64,000 bases of DNA from Gordonia soli NBRC 108243 (GCF_000334455.1 NZ_BANX01000002.1:62001-126000), one strand, 5' to 3'. Positions 28,703 through 37,079 are shown, counted from the first letter of the stretch. The notes: a model not told the origin generated them from the sequence alone. Numbers and translations: made by a program.

Positions 28703-30040
28703 ATGCTGACATCCGTGACGACCGAGACCGAACTGTCGACGACTTCTCGCACGCGCATCCACCGCGCGTGGATCGTGGCTGCTGTCAGCTTCGTGGCGAT
28801 CTTGGGCGCGGCCGGATTCCGTGCCGTCCCCAGCGTCATGATGGACCCGTTGCACATGGAGTTCGGCTGGTCGCACGCCACCATCGGCGCGGCGATGTCG
28901 GTCAACATGGTGCTCTTCGGCGTGACCGCACCCTTCGCCGCCGCGTTGATGGATCGCTTCGGCGTGCGCCCGGTTCTCGCGGGCGCGCTCGTCCTGATCG
29001 CCGCCGGCACCGGTGTGGCCACCCTGATGACGGCGAGTTGGCAGATGCTCCTGCTGTGGGGCGTTCTGGTCGGGTTGGGGACCGGCTCCATCTCGATGGG
29101 CTTCGTCGCCACGGTGTCGACACGGTGGTTCGTCGAGAAGCGCGGGCTGGTCACCGGGATGCTCACCGCGGCGGGAGCCACGGGTCAGCTCATCTTCCTG
29201 CCCGTCGTGGCCGCGATGACCGACAGATACGGATGGCGCTGGGCATCGATCGTCGTGACACTGGCCGCCCTGGTGGTGATCCCGCTCGTGCTCCTGTTCA
29301 TCCGAGATCGCCCCACCGACGTCGGCACCACCGCGTATGGGGCACCTGCGGATGCCGTCGACGCCCCCGACACCCTGCCCAACGGCACCTTCGGCGCTGC
29401 CTGGCGTGGACTGGTGCAGGGATTCCGCGTCCCTGCGTTCTGGTTGCTGGCAGGCAGTTTCGCGATCTGCGGAATGACGACCAACGGACTCATCGGGACA
29501 CACTTCATCCCGGCGGCGCATGACCACGGCATGCCGACCACCGTCGCGGCGTCACTGTTGGCGACCGTCGGGATATTCGATGTCGCGGGCACCATCTTCT
29601 CGGGCTGGCTCACCGACCGCGTCGATCCGCGCATCCTGCTGGTCGTCTACTACCTCGGCCGCGGGGCCTCGCTGATGGTGTTGCCTGCCCTGCTCAGTCC
29701 GCACGCCGAGCCCAGCACGTGGGTGTTCATCGTGTTCTACGGCCTCGACTGGGTCGCCACGGTGCCGCCGACGATCGCGATCTGCCGACACTGGTTCGGC
29801 GCGTCCACACCGATCGTCTTCGGCTGGGTGTTCGCATCGCACCAGATCGGCGCAGCCGTAGCGGCTTTCGGCGCGGGCCTGGTGCGCGACGCCCACGGAT
29901 CGTATGACCTGGCGTTCCTGATCGCCGCCGGGCTGTGCGCCGTCGCCGCGATCATGTGCGGTGTGATCCGACTGCCGTCCCGAACCGATACCCCGGATGG
30001 CGGCGTGACCGCGGCTCAGACCGAGCGCCCGATGCCCTAG
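28703..30040 (+). CDS. MFS transporter (monocarboxylate/OFA-like)
   Basis: About 445 residues with 12 predicted membrane segments. Segment 1 starts at RAWIVAAVSFVAILGAAGFR. The MFS loop 2-3 motif appears as ALMDRFGVRPVLAGAL and the second-half equivalent as WLTDRVDPRILLVVYYLGRG. SVMMDPLHMEFGWSHATIGAAM resembles the monocarboxylate/oxalate-formate-like group. The solute is unknown. ATG 28703 is my choice; a TTG at 28682 and GTG at 28715 are also possible. Its stop shares a CTAG with the stop of the converging methyltransferase. A divergent GlxA-type regulator lies next to it. Confidence 0.85.
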   Translation: MLTSVTTETELSTTSRTRIHRAWIVAAVSFVAILGAAGFRAVPSVMMDPLHMEFGWSHATIGAAMSVNMVLFGVTAPFAAALMDRFGVRPVLAGALVLIAAGTGVATLMTASWQMLLLWGVLVGLGTGSISMGFVATVSTRWFVEKRGLVTGMLTAAGATGQLIFLPVVAAMTDRYGWRWASIVVTLAALVVIPLVLLFIRDRPTDVGTTAYGAPADAVDAPDTLPNGTFGAAWRGLVQGFRVPAFWLLAGSFAICGMTTNGLIGTHFIPAAHDHGMPTTVAASLLATVGIFDVAGTIFSGWLTDRVDPRILLVVYYLGRGASLMVLPALLSPHAEPSTWVFIVFYGLDWVATVPPTIAICRHWFGASTPIVFGWVFASHQIGAAVAAFGAGLVRDAHGSYDLAFLIAAGLCAVAAIMCGVIRLPSRTDTPDGGVTAAQTERPMP

Positions 30041-31275
30041 CCCCGGACACCCGCTTCACACAGGAAGCCCACACCCCTGCGTCCGATCCGGGTGAGCACC
30101 AACGCGAGAGACCGACCGCCGCGCAACCGAAGTCGGCGACGCAACGCGTCGGGATCGACGTCGAGGCCACGAACCAGGATCTCCAGCGTCCCGCAGTCAT
30201 GCTCGGCCATCAGACGGCGCAATGACTTCTCCGACACCCCGACCTGCTGCAGAATCCGGAACCCCCTCTCCCCCGGCGGGATCGCGTCACCGGTCAGGTA
30301 GGCGATCTGCGGATCGAGCTGCCGTAGACCGTGGCGATACGCGTACTGCCGGACGAGTCCGGCACGCACGACCGCGCCATCCGGGTCGATGATCCACGTC
30401 GCCGGGTCACCCGGATCGACATCGTCGGGCTCGGTGTCGGTCACCTCGTATCCGACCACGCCGTCGTCGGTGCTCCGAAGAACCGTTGCCCGGCGCTCGA
30501 TGTCGTCGTCAGTGCCGGTCCACAGGCACGCTTCGCGCACACCGGCGTCGAGTGAGACGATCTGCGCCTCGCCGGTGAACCCGTGACTCTCCCGCAACGC
30601 GTCGTAATCGATCCCCGGGGCGCATTTGACGACCATCGGACGGCCGCGATAGGCCTCGAACAGATCCGGCAGCGGCGGCGTCAAGTGGTCGATCCGGAAC
30701 ACCCGGCCCGATCCGCTGCGCCGACCCGGGTCGGCGATCACCACGTCGGCCCGCGCCGCACCGACCGCTGCTGACCCGCCGGCAGTGCCGGGATCGAGGG
30801 CGTCTGCGACCGTGAGCGCTGCCGTCAGATCGGAGACGTCCAAGTTGTGGCGTGCCATGGCCACCCGCACAGGATCGAGGTCACTCCCGCTGACGGCGTC
30901 GAGGTCGGGATGACGGGCCAGCGCGGCCAGTTCGCCACCGATCGAACACGTCACATCGTGAACACTCGCCCCCGGCCACCGACGCGCGATGCGGTCGGCA
31001 CGATTGTCGGCCACCGCGGTGGCGGTCGCCTGCTGCAGCGCGGTGTCGGTGAACAACCACCGCTGTGCGTCGCGGATCTTGCCGACGGCACGGCGACGGC
31101 AACGGACGGTGTCGACAAGGGCAGCGTCCCACGGCGCGTACCGCGACCTCAGGCGCGCGATGTCGGCGATGATCGTCGACGTCGAGAGATCCAGCGCCGC
31201 AGCATCGTCGAGTGCGGTCACACCATCCGGTGAACGCAGGAACTCGACGTCGTCGAGGGTGAAGTCATACGGCAC
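30037..31275 (-). CDS. Class I methyltransferase with THUMP-like C-terminal domain (Rv3037c-like)
   Basis: 412 residues. A helical N-terminal region is followed by a SAM-binding core (SVHDVTCSIGGELAALARHP, then VSGSDLDPVRVAMARHNL and ADVVIADPGRRSGSGRVF, where DPGRR occupies the catalytic-loop position). The C-terminal end (GTLEILVRGLDVDPDALRRR, LALVLTRIGRRG) is THUMP-like, a fold usually found in RNA-modifying enzymes. In M. tuberculosis Rv3037c lies in the methylglucose-lipopolysaccharide region, so a sugar methyltransferase has also been suggested by position. Sequence alone favours RNA. The stop overlaps that of the MFS gene. Confidence 0.82.
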   Translation of the reverse strand: MPYDFTLDDVEFLRSPDGVTALDDAAALDLSTSTIIADIARLRSRYAPWDAALVDTVRCRRRAVGKIRDAQRWLFTDTALQQATATAVADNRADRIARRWPGASVHDVTCSIGGELAALARHPDLDAVSGSDLDPVRVAMARHNLDVSDLTAALTVADALDPGTAGGSAAVGAARADVVIADPGRRSGSGRVFRIDHLTPPLPDLFEAYRGRPMVVKCAPGIDYDALRESHGFTGEAQIVSLDAGVREACLWTGTDDDIERRATVLRSTDDGVVGYEVTDTEPDDVDPGDPATWIIDPDGAVVRAGLVRQYAYRHGLRQLDPQIAYLTGDAIPPGERGFRILQQVGVSEKSLRRLMAEHDCGTLEILVRGLDVDPDALRRRLRLRGGRSLALVLTRIGRRGVGFLCEAGVRG

Positions 31276-31299
31276 GCGACACCGCCCGCCGTGGCCCGG

Positions 31300-32271
31300 T
31301 CAGGGCTTGGTGCCGGTGACGACCACGTTGTAGAAGAACTTCGGCGGCACGACGCGGCGCAGGACGTTCTCGTCCAGCCAGTTCAAGCGCTTCCAACCGT
31401 TGAAGGCGAACATGGCCCAGCCCCACCCGAGTTTGCCCGCCGGGACCGCTGCCTCGAAGGTCCGGACCGGCCAACCCAGCATCGCCGCGGACAGTTCCTC
31501 CGTTGCGGTGTCGACCTGGAGGGCGCCTGCGCGGCGGGCGATGCCGGCGAGCTCGTCCGGATCGAATGTGTGGATGTCGACGACTGCCTCCAGCGCGGCC
31601 GCACGGGACGACTCGTCGAGTTCCTCCTGCGGGCGTCGCCACGACTGCAACGGTCCGAACTTGGTCACCGTGGTCGTCGCCGCCCAGGTGGCTCGACTAA
31701 TCCACCGCGCGTAGAAGTCACCGATGGTGCTCGGCTCGCCTGCGAACACGAACCGGCCGCCCGGCTTGAGCACGCGCAGTACCTCGCGCAGCGCCTGCTC
31801 GACATCCGGGATGTGATGCAGCACCGCATGACCGACCACCAGGTCGAAGGTGTTGTCCTCGTACGGGATCTTCTCCGCGTCGGCGACCCGGCCGTCGACA
31901 TCCAGGCCGAGGTTCTCGGCGTTGCGCAGCGCGACCCTGACCATGCCCGGCGAGAGATCGGTGACCGACCCCTTCTTCGCAATCCCCGACTGCATGAGGT
32001 TCAACAGGAAGAATCCGGTGCCGCAGCCGAGTTCCATCGCACGCTCGTACGGCAGCGGCTGATCGGCAGCGACGGCGTCGAAACGTCCACGCGCGTAGTC
32101 GATGCATCGCTCGTCGTACGAGATCGACCACTTGTCGTCGTAGGTCTCGGCCTCCCAGTCGTGGTAAAGGACCTGCGCGAGTTTGGTGTCGCTCAGCGCT
32201 GCCTCGACCTCGGCCTCGGTGGCGTGGGGATTGGGTTCGGGGTCGGGCCCCTGGGTCGCGTTCGTGGTCAT
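31300..32271 (-). CDS. Class I SAM-dependent methyltransferase (Rv3038c-like)
   Basis: 323 residues. The SAM motif AMELGCGTGFFLLNLMQ is at residues 78-94. Also present are VTDLSPGMVRVALRNAENLG, the DLVVGHAVLHHIPD acidic loop, and VLRVLKPGGRFVFAGEPS. The long C-terminal part (LGWGWAMFAFNGWKRLNWLD) contains aromatic patches that may contact a lipid or sugar acceptor. It runs with the THUMP-like methyltransferase 24 bp downstream and echA17 56 bp upstream on the same strand. ATG 32271 has GAGGAAACC before it. The substrate is unknown; the neighbourhood suggests lipid- or glucan-related methylation. Confidence 0.85.
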   Translation of the reverse strand: MTTNATQGPDPEPNPHATEAEVEAALSDTKLAQVLYHDWEAETYDDKWSISYDERCIDYARGRFDAVAADQPLPYERAMELGCGTGFFLLNLMQSGIAKKGSVTDLSPGMVRVALRNAENLGLDVDGRVADAEKIPYEDNTFDLVVGHAVLHHIPDVEQALREVLRVLKPGGRFVFAGEPSTIGDFYARWISRATWAATTTVTKFGPLQSWRRPQEELDESSRAAALEAVVDIHTFDPDELAGIARRAGALQVDTATEELSAAMLGWPVRTFEAAVPAGKLGWGWAMFAFNGWKRLNWLDENVLRRVVPPKFFYNVVVTGTKP

Positions 32272-32327
32272 GGTTTCCTCGCCCTCGTGTGGTCGTGCAG
32301 TGCTGGGTGCCGGTGAACTGCTCGGCG

Positions 32328-33116
32328 CTACTTGCCGGTGAACTCTGCTTTGCCCGGGCCGTTCTCGATGAACGACTGCAGCCCGATCGCACGGTCCTCG
32401 GTGGCGAACAGCGACGCGAACTGCGCGACCTCGATCTTCAGTCCGGTGTCGAGATCGACGCCGAGGCCCTGGTCGATGGCACGCTTGGCCGCAGCCAGTG
32501 CCACCGTGGCGGCGTTGCGGAACTGGCCGGCCCACGCCAGCGCTGCGTTGTACACCTCGTCGGGCGCCACGACCTCGTCGACCAGACCGATCGCCAGGGC
32601 CTCGTCGGCGCGCACATGGCGACCGGTGAACACCAGATCCTTCGCCTTGGAAGGCCCGATGAGACGTGCGAGGCGCTGTGTACCGCCGCCACCGGGGATC
32701 ACACCCAGCAGGATCTCGGGGACCCCGAGCTTGGCGTTGTCGCCCGCGATCCGACGATCGGCACCGAGCGCCACCTCGAGACCGCCGCCGAGCGCGTAAC
32801 CGGTGATGGCGGCGACGGTCGGCTTCGGGATGTCGGCGATGGAGCCGAGATCGTGCTGCAACCGCCCGGCGATCTTGCTCGCCTCGGCGAAGGTCAGGTC
32901 GTTGAGCTCTTTGATGTCGGCACCCGCGGCCAGCACCTTCGGCCCGCCGTAGACCACGACGGCCTTGATGTCGTCGCGCACGGTCGCCTCTTCGGCGGCC
33001 GCCGCGAGCTCGGACTGCACCTGTCGGCTCAGCGCGTTCATGGGCGGACGATGCAGCAGGATCGTGCCCACTCCGGGATGGTCTTCGGAGGTCTCCAATG
33101 TGACGAACTCGGCCAT
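32328..33116 (-). CDS. echA17: Enoyl-CoA hydratase (crotonase family, EchA17-like)
   Basis: A 262-residue crotonase. The CoA-binding region is MNALSRQVQSELA, and KVLAAGADIKELND contributes to the oxyanion hole. Catalytic glutamates are E114 (YALGGGLEVALGAD) and E134 (LGVPEILLGVIPGGGGTQRL), as in rat liver enoyl-CoA hydratase E144/E164. It hydrates trans-2-enoyl-CoA in fatty-acid oxidation. The M. tuberculosis counterpart is EchA17 (Rv3039c), next to the same methyltransferase. The start at ATG 33116 is unambiguous and the gene diverges from the primase-polymerase gene. Confidence 0.92.
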   Translation of the reverse strand: MAEFVTLETSEDHPGVGTILLHRPPMNALSRQVQSELAAAAEEATVRDDIKAVVVYGGPKVLAAGADIKELNDLTFAEASKIAGRLQHDLGSIADIPKPTVAAITGYALGGGLEVALGADRRIAGDNAKLGVPEILLGVIPGGGGTQRLARLIGPSKAKDLVFTGRHVRADEALAIGLVDEVVAPDEVYNAALAWAGQFRNAATVALAAAKRAIDQGLGVDLDTGLKIEVAQFASLFATEDRAIGLQSFIENGPGKAEFTGK

Positions 33117-33176
33117 GGTCGAAGGTTACCGGTACGTAGCAGCAGCTGAACGTGCCGGGTCAGGACCGCACAGCAC

Positions 33177-33182
33177 TAGAGT
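33177..33182 (+). promoter_or_regulatory. -10 box of a leaderless promoter for the primase-polymerase
   Basis: TAGAGT lies six bases before the ATG at 33189, in the 72-bp divergent gap with echA17. No ribosome site fits between them. Confidence 0.45.
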
Positions 33183-33188
33183 CGACCC

Positions 33189-34181
33189 ATGGCCGCAGCA
33201 TCCGCGCAGGGTTCGCGATCCGCCGGTGACGCCGTCCAACTGACCGTCGGCGAACGGACCATCCGGTTCTCCAGCCCCGATCGGGTCTACTTCGACGAGC
33301 GGGGTGAGACCAAGCTCGACCTGGCCCAGTACTACCTGTCCGTCGGTGACGGGATAGTTCGCGCGCTGCGGGATCGGCCGTGTATGTTGCACCGCTTCCC
33401 GAAAGGTGTGAGCGGCACCAAGGTCCACCAGAAGCGGGTGCCCGCCGGAGCCCCGGACTGGCTCGAGACCACCGAGATCTGGTTCCCGCGATACGGCCGG
33501 ACCGCCGACGAACTGTGTGTCACCGAACTCGGCAGCGTCATCTGGGCGGTACAGATGTCGACAATCGAGTTCCATCCCTGGAACTCCCGGCGCGCCGACC
33601 CCGAGTCGCCCGACGAATGGCGCATCGACCTCGATCCGATGCCAGACTGCTCGTGGTCGCGTATCCAGCGGGTGGCCCACGTCGTACACGAGGTCCTCGA
33701 CGACCTGGGCATGCGCGGGTTCCCGAAGACATCGGGCGGTCGTGGCCTGCACATCTACGTCCGGATCCGGCCATCGTGGGGATTCCCCCAGGTGCGACGG
33801 GCCGCGCTGGCGTTCGCACACGAGGTCGAGCGTCGGGCACCGCACGACGTCACGACCACCTGGTGGCGTAAGGACCGGGACCCGTCTGCAGTCTTCGTCG
33901 ACTACAACCAGAACACCCGCGACCACACGATGGCATCGGCGTACTCGGTGCGCGGCAACCAGCGTGGGACGGTGTCGGCCCCGATCCTCTGGGCCGAGGT
34001 CGACGACGTCGAACCGGACGACTTCACCATCGCCACGATGCCCGGCCGGTTCGACGAGATCGGCGACCTGCATGCGGAGATCGACGACGTCTCCTACGGG
34101 ATCGAGACGCTCCTGGAGTGGGCCGATCGTGACGACATCGGCGAACCGTCGGAAGAAGAGGTCGCCGACCTCGATTCCTGA
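33189..34181 (+). CDS. Stand-alone LigD-type primase-polymerase (AEP superfamily)
   Basis: A 330-residue LigD polymerase-domain protein. The catalytic aspartates are in WRIDLDPMPDC (D147, D149), followed by KTSGGRGLHIYVRI (H188) and the third acidic residue in AVFVDYNQNTRDHT. MLHRFPKGVSG is the conserved N-terminal block. No nuclease or ligase domain is fused, and no ku or ligase gene adjoins. It resembles the separate Prim-Pol proteins of mycobacteria (Rv3730c, Rv0269c group), which insert ribonucleotides in end joining or gap repair. It interrupts the echA17 / NUDIX synteny, so it is a local insertion relative to M. tuberculosis. Confidence 0.9.
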   Translation: MAAASAQGSRSAGDAVQLTVGERTIRFSSPDRVYFDERGETKLDLAQYYLSVGDGIVRALRDRPCMLHRFPKGVSGTKVHQKRVPAGAPDWLETTEIWFPRYGRTADELCVTELGSVIWAVQMSTIEFHPWNSRRADPESPDEWRIDLDPMPDCSWSRIQRVAHVVHEVLDDLGMRGFPKTSGGRGLHIYVRIRPSWGFPQVRRAALAFAHEVERRAPHDVTTTWWRKDRDPSAVFVDYNQNTRDHTMASAYSVRGNQRGTVSAPILWAEVDDVEPDDFTIATMPGRFDEIGDLHAEIDDVSYGIETLLEWADRDDIGEPSEEEVADLDS

Positions 34182-34213
34182 GACCCGGTCGTCGAGGGGT
34201 CGGTCGATCGGGG

Positions 34214-35020
34214 CTATTTGAGGATGTCGGGCGTCGGCCGTCCGCCGAATTCGGTGAGATAGGTGTCGGAACCGTCGAAGCGGATGCCGGTGAAACCACC
34301 GCCCGAGCTGACGTCCGGCTCGATCGGGGCGATCTCGTGATCGGCGGCCAGCAGGTCGGCGACCGTGTCGAAGCGGGCGACCTCGCTCAGCTGCGCCCAG
34401 GTAGGCGGCAACAGGAAGTGCTCGCCCGCAACCCATCCGTCGAGCGCTGCACGCGCCGACTCCCAGCGCGCCACCTCCGCCTCGCTGGTCTGGTCGTCGG
34501 CGTCCTGCCCCTCGGGCAGGGCGGCCAGGAAGAACCGGGTGTCGTAGCGACGCTTCTCGTTCACCGGCGTGATCCAGTGAGCGAGCGGGCGCAGCAGATC
34601 GGCGCGCAGCACGAGTCCGTTGGCCACCAGGAAGTCGGCGAAGGCCAGCGACTTGTCGACGAGTTGCTGCCGCTCGGTCGCGAGCGCGCCCGGGTCGGCG
34701 AACACTCCGTCGGAGTCGGAGGCGAGCAGCACGCCGCACTCCTCGAAGGTCTCGCGGACCGCGGCGCAGACGAGCGCCTGAGCGATGTCGGGATCGGCGT
34801 GGAATGCCTCGCCCCACCAGTCGGCGTCGGGCCCCTGCCAGGCGAGGTGGGCGTCGGCGTCGCGCTCGTCCACACCACCTCCGGGGAAGACGGTCATACC
34901 GCCGGCGAACGCCATACCCTTGACCCGCCGTTGCAGGAAGACCTCGATCCCGTGGTCGGTGTCGCGTACCAGCACCACTGTCGCCGCGTCGCGCAGCGGC
35001 GCCACCTCGGTCCCGCTCAT
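34214..35020 (-). CDS. NUDIX hydrolase (Rv3040c-like)
   Basis: A 268-residue NUDIX-fold protein. The box is split by an insertion: FPGGGVDERDADAHLAW, about 25 extra residues, then AAVRETFEECGVLLA with the metal-binding REtfEEcG core. Such insertions occur in the NUDT19-like acyl-CoA diphosphatase group. The C-terminal ADHEIAPIEPDV stretch precedes a short tail ending in GGRPTPDILK. A CoA-ester or nucleotide-diphosphate substrate is inferred. ATG 35020 is the start; the 72-bp palindromic repeat begins 74 bp upstream of it. M. tuberculosis has this gene between echA17 and the ABC ATPase. Confidence 0.85.
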   Translation of the reverse strand: MSGTEVAPLRDAATVVLVRDTDHGIEVFLQRRVKGMAFAGGMTVFPGGGVDERDADAHLAWQGPDADWWGEAFHADPDIAQALVCAAVRETFEECGVLLASDSDGVFADPGALATERQQLVDKSLAFADFLVANGLVLRADLLRPLAHWITPVNEKRRYDTRFFLAALPEGQDADDQTSEAEVARWESARAALDGWVAGEHFLLPPTWAQLSEVARFDTVADLLAADHEIAPIEPDVSSGGGFTGIRFDGSDTYLTEFGGRPTPDILK

Positions 35021-35093
35021 CCGCTCGTCTCCTGCCTGCGCCGACCGCCGTGGTCGGAGCCCGGATCCGACACTATCCCCACGGGTTCCGGCT

Positions 35094-35165
35094 GAGATCG
35101 TCCCCCTGGTGACCTGCCGAGGGCATATTCCCCTCGGCGGGGCCTCTCGGGGCTGATCTCAGCAG
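35094..35165. repeat. 72-bp palindromic element, copy A (upstream of the DUF559 gene)
   Basis: Copy A differs from copy B (36008-36079) at only 5 of 72 positions. The element is itself an imperfect palindrome. Outer arms GAGATC/GATCTC and CCCC/GGGG enclose an inner stem CCTGCCGAGGG / CCCTCGGCGGG (one G-T pair in this copy) around a 7-base loop. It lies in the intergenic region between the NUDIX start (35020) and the DUF559 start (35205). Confidence 0.85.
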
Positions 35166-35204
35166 AAATGGTCCCCGACGGCGCCCGCGTGCGTCTGACC
35201 GATC

Positions 35205-36026
35205 ATGCACTCCGGAGTCGTCACCCGAACCGAACTGCTGGGCTCCGGCGAGACCGACAGCTCCATCCGCCGAGCGATCCGGAACGGAGATCTCCAGCGG
35301 GTGCGCCCCGGCTGGTTCGCGACCCCGTCCGCAGACCCTGCAGTGGTGGAAGCCGTCCGACGCGGCGGTTGCCTGAGCTGTGTCTCGGCGTTGCGCTCCC
35401 ACGGTCTGTGGGTACCGCCCGGATACGACTCGGTGCACGTCCGCACATCCCGATACGCGATGGAGCGAGGCTCGACGACGTGTCACGCACCCGGTCGTCC
35501 ACGCCCGGTGACCACCGCAGTCGACACGATCCCACTCGCCCTCGCGTGCGCCGCCCGGTGCATGTCGGCCGAGGACTGGATAGTCGTCTGCGATTCCGCA
35601 CTCGGCCGGCAGAACTGGTCGACCGACGAGCTACGTCACCGGATGGGCACGGTGTCCGCGTCGATGGACGCACTGTTGCGCAAGTGCGACGGACGGTCCC
35701 AATCGGGCACGGAGACACTGGCTCGCGTCCGGTTCCGGGCGGCCGGGTTCCGGGTAGAGGTCCAACCGGCGATCCCCGGAGTCGGCTGGGTCGACCTCAA
35801 GATCGGACGCCTCCTCTTCGAGTGCGACAGCAAACCACACCACACCAGCCTGGAGAACTACCGCAACGATCGCCGACGGGATCGCTGCGCGCTCGTCGAC
35901 GGCTGGATGACGATGCGGGTCACCTACGACGACGTGATGTATGGCTGGGAGCACATCCTGACCGATGTCCGGACCCTCACGCGAACCGACCGCCACCGGA
36001 TTCGGCCGAGATCGTCCCCCTGGTGA
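35205..36026 (+). CDS. DUF559/Vsr-like endonuclease-fold protein with AbiEi-like N-terminus, copy 1
   Basis: 273 residues. The N-terminal 60 residues resemble an AbiEi winged helix (TRTELLGSGETDSSIRRAIR, LQRVRPGWFA). The C-terminal 110 form a PD-(D/E)XK-like DUF559 domain with E170 (SGTETLARVRF), D197 (GWVDLKI), E206 and D208 (LLFECDSKPHH) and NYRNDRRRDRCALVDGW. A DNA nuclease is likely by fold; activity is unproven. No AbiEii-type toxin adjoins, so the antitoxin label should not be taken literally. The stop codon and last codons lie inside palindrome copy B, and copy A lies 40 bp before the start. The gene separates the Rv3040c- and Rv3041c-like genes, which adjoin in M. tuberculosis. A paralogue is at 49745. 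Confidence 0.8.
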   Translation: MHSGVVTRTELLGSGETDSSIRRAIRNGDLQRVRPGWFATPSADPAVVEAVRRGGCLSCVSALRSHGLWVPPGYDSVHVRTSRYAMERGSTTCHAPGRPRPVTTAVDTIPLALACAARCMSAEDWIVVCDSALGRQNWSTDELRHRMGTVSASMDALLRKCDGRSQSGTETLARVRFRAAGFRVEVQPAIPGVGWVDLKIGRLLFECDSKPHHTSLENYRNDRRRDRCALVDGWMTMRVTYDDVMYGWEHILTDVRTLTRTDRHRIRPRSSPW

Positions 36027-36079
36027 CCCGCCGAGGGCACATTCCCCTCGGCGGGAGCTCTCGGGGCTGATCTCAACAG
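36008..36079. repeat. 72-bp palindromic element, copy B (overlaps the 3' end of the DUF559 gene)
   Basis: Here the inner stem is perfect: CCCGCCGAGGG and CCCTCGGCGGG around CACATTC. The 67-base palindrome spans 36008-36074. It contains the DUF559 stop (36024-36026) and ends 26 bp past the stop of the ABC ATPase read from the other strand, where it could act as that gene's terminator. Confidence 0.85.
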
Positions 36080-36099
36080 CAGCCGAGGCGGATCCGGAC

Positions 36100-36939
36100 C
36101 TACTCGGCAGCGCGTCGGTGTCCACCCGGGCGGCGGGCACGACGCGCGAAGAAGCGGCCGTCGATGGTGTCCAGCGCGATCTGCTGGCGGAAGGCCTTCG
36201 TGAGGTTCTCGGCGGTGAGCACCTCGCTCAGCAGTCCCTGCGCCACCACTCCCCCCTCCGACAGGATGAGTGCGTGGGTGAACCCGTTCGGGATCTCCTC
36301 GACGTGGTGGGTGATGAGGACGGTCGCGGGTGCGTCGGGGTCGGCGGCGAGTCGGGACAACCGGTCCACCAACTCCTCACGACCGCCGAGGTCGAGTCCG
36401 GCGGCGGGTTCGTCCATCAACAGGAGTTCGGGATCGGTCATCAGCGCGCGCGCGATCAGCACCCGCTTGCGCTCACCCTCCGACAACGTGCCGAACCGCC
36501 GCTCGGCGAGATGTTCGGCACCCATCGTCTCCAGGGACTCGACGGCCTGCTCACGATCGACGTCGTCGTACTGTTCGCGCCAGCGCCCGAGAACCGAGTA
36601 GCCGGCCGACACCACGACGTCGCTGACCACCTCGTCCGCGGGAACCCGTTCGGCCAGAGCAGCACTCGTCACACCGACGCGCGTCGACAACTCGCGGACC
36701 TCCACCCGACCGAGCCGCTCGGCAAGGACGAACGCGGTACCGGTCGTCGGGTACAACTCGGCCGAGGCCAGCCGCAGGAGAGTCGTCTTCCCGGCGCCGT
36801 TGGGGCCGATGACCACCCAGCGCTCGTCCAGTTCGACCTGCCAGGACAAGGGGCCGACCAGGGTGGTCCCACCCCGGACCACGGTCACATCGCGGAAGTC
36901 GATCACCAGGTCCGGATCCGAGTCGGTCACGCCCACCAT
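36100..36939 (-). CDS. ABC transporter ATP-binding protein (Rv3041c-like)
   Basis: A 279-residue single ABC ATPase. Walker A is IGPNGAGKTTLLRL (44-57). The signature appears as TLSEGERKRVLIARAL (151-166), Walker B is ELLLMDEPAAGLD (171-183), and the H-loop is ITHHVEEI. There is no fused or adjacent permease gene, as is also the case for Rv3041c, so the partner is unknown. It resembles ModF/YlmA-like soluble ABC proteins. ATG 36939 sits just after the divergent gap. The palindromic element lies beyond its 3' end. Confidence 0.9.
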   Translation of the reverse strand: MVGVTDSDPDLVIDFRDVTVVRGGTTLVGPLSWQVELDERWVVIGPNGAGKTTLLRLASAELYPTTGTAFVLAERLGRVEVRELSTRVGVTSAALAERVPADEVVSDVVVSAGYSVLGRWREQYDDVDREQAVESLETMGAEHLAERRFGTLSEGERKRVLIARALMTDPELLLMDEPAAGLDLGGREELVDRLSRLAADPDAPATVLITHHVEEIPNGFTHALILSEGGVVAQGLLSEVLTAENLTKAFRQQIALDTIDGRFFARRARRPGGHRRAAE

Positions 36940-37079
36940 CGTGCCCTACCGCCGACATGTCCGCGTACCGCGGTGGCACCAACCGGGTGCCTCGTCGACC
37001 TCTGCTCGATCCTACGGCGGCCGCGTGCTCCGACGACCTCAGGGGAATAGCCGGATGGCCGCAGACGCTGCTCTAGGAC

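Noticed and set aside
35205..36026. AbiE-type toxin-antitoxin system
   Set aside because: The N-terminus looks AbiEi-like, but no AbiEii nucleotidyltransferase toxin is adjacent to either DUF559 gene, and the C-terminus is nuclease-like.
35168..36070. Plus-strand open frame of 300 codons overlapping the DUF559 gene in another frame
   Set aside because: Arg/Pro/Thr-rich shadow; both ends just read through the palindromic repeats, which makes its tail resemble another frame ending in copy A.
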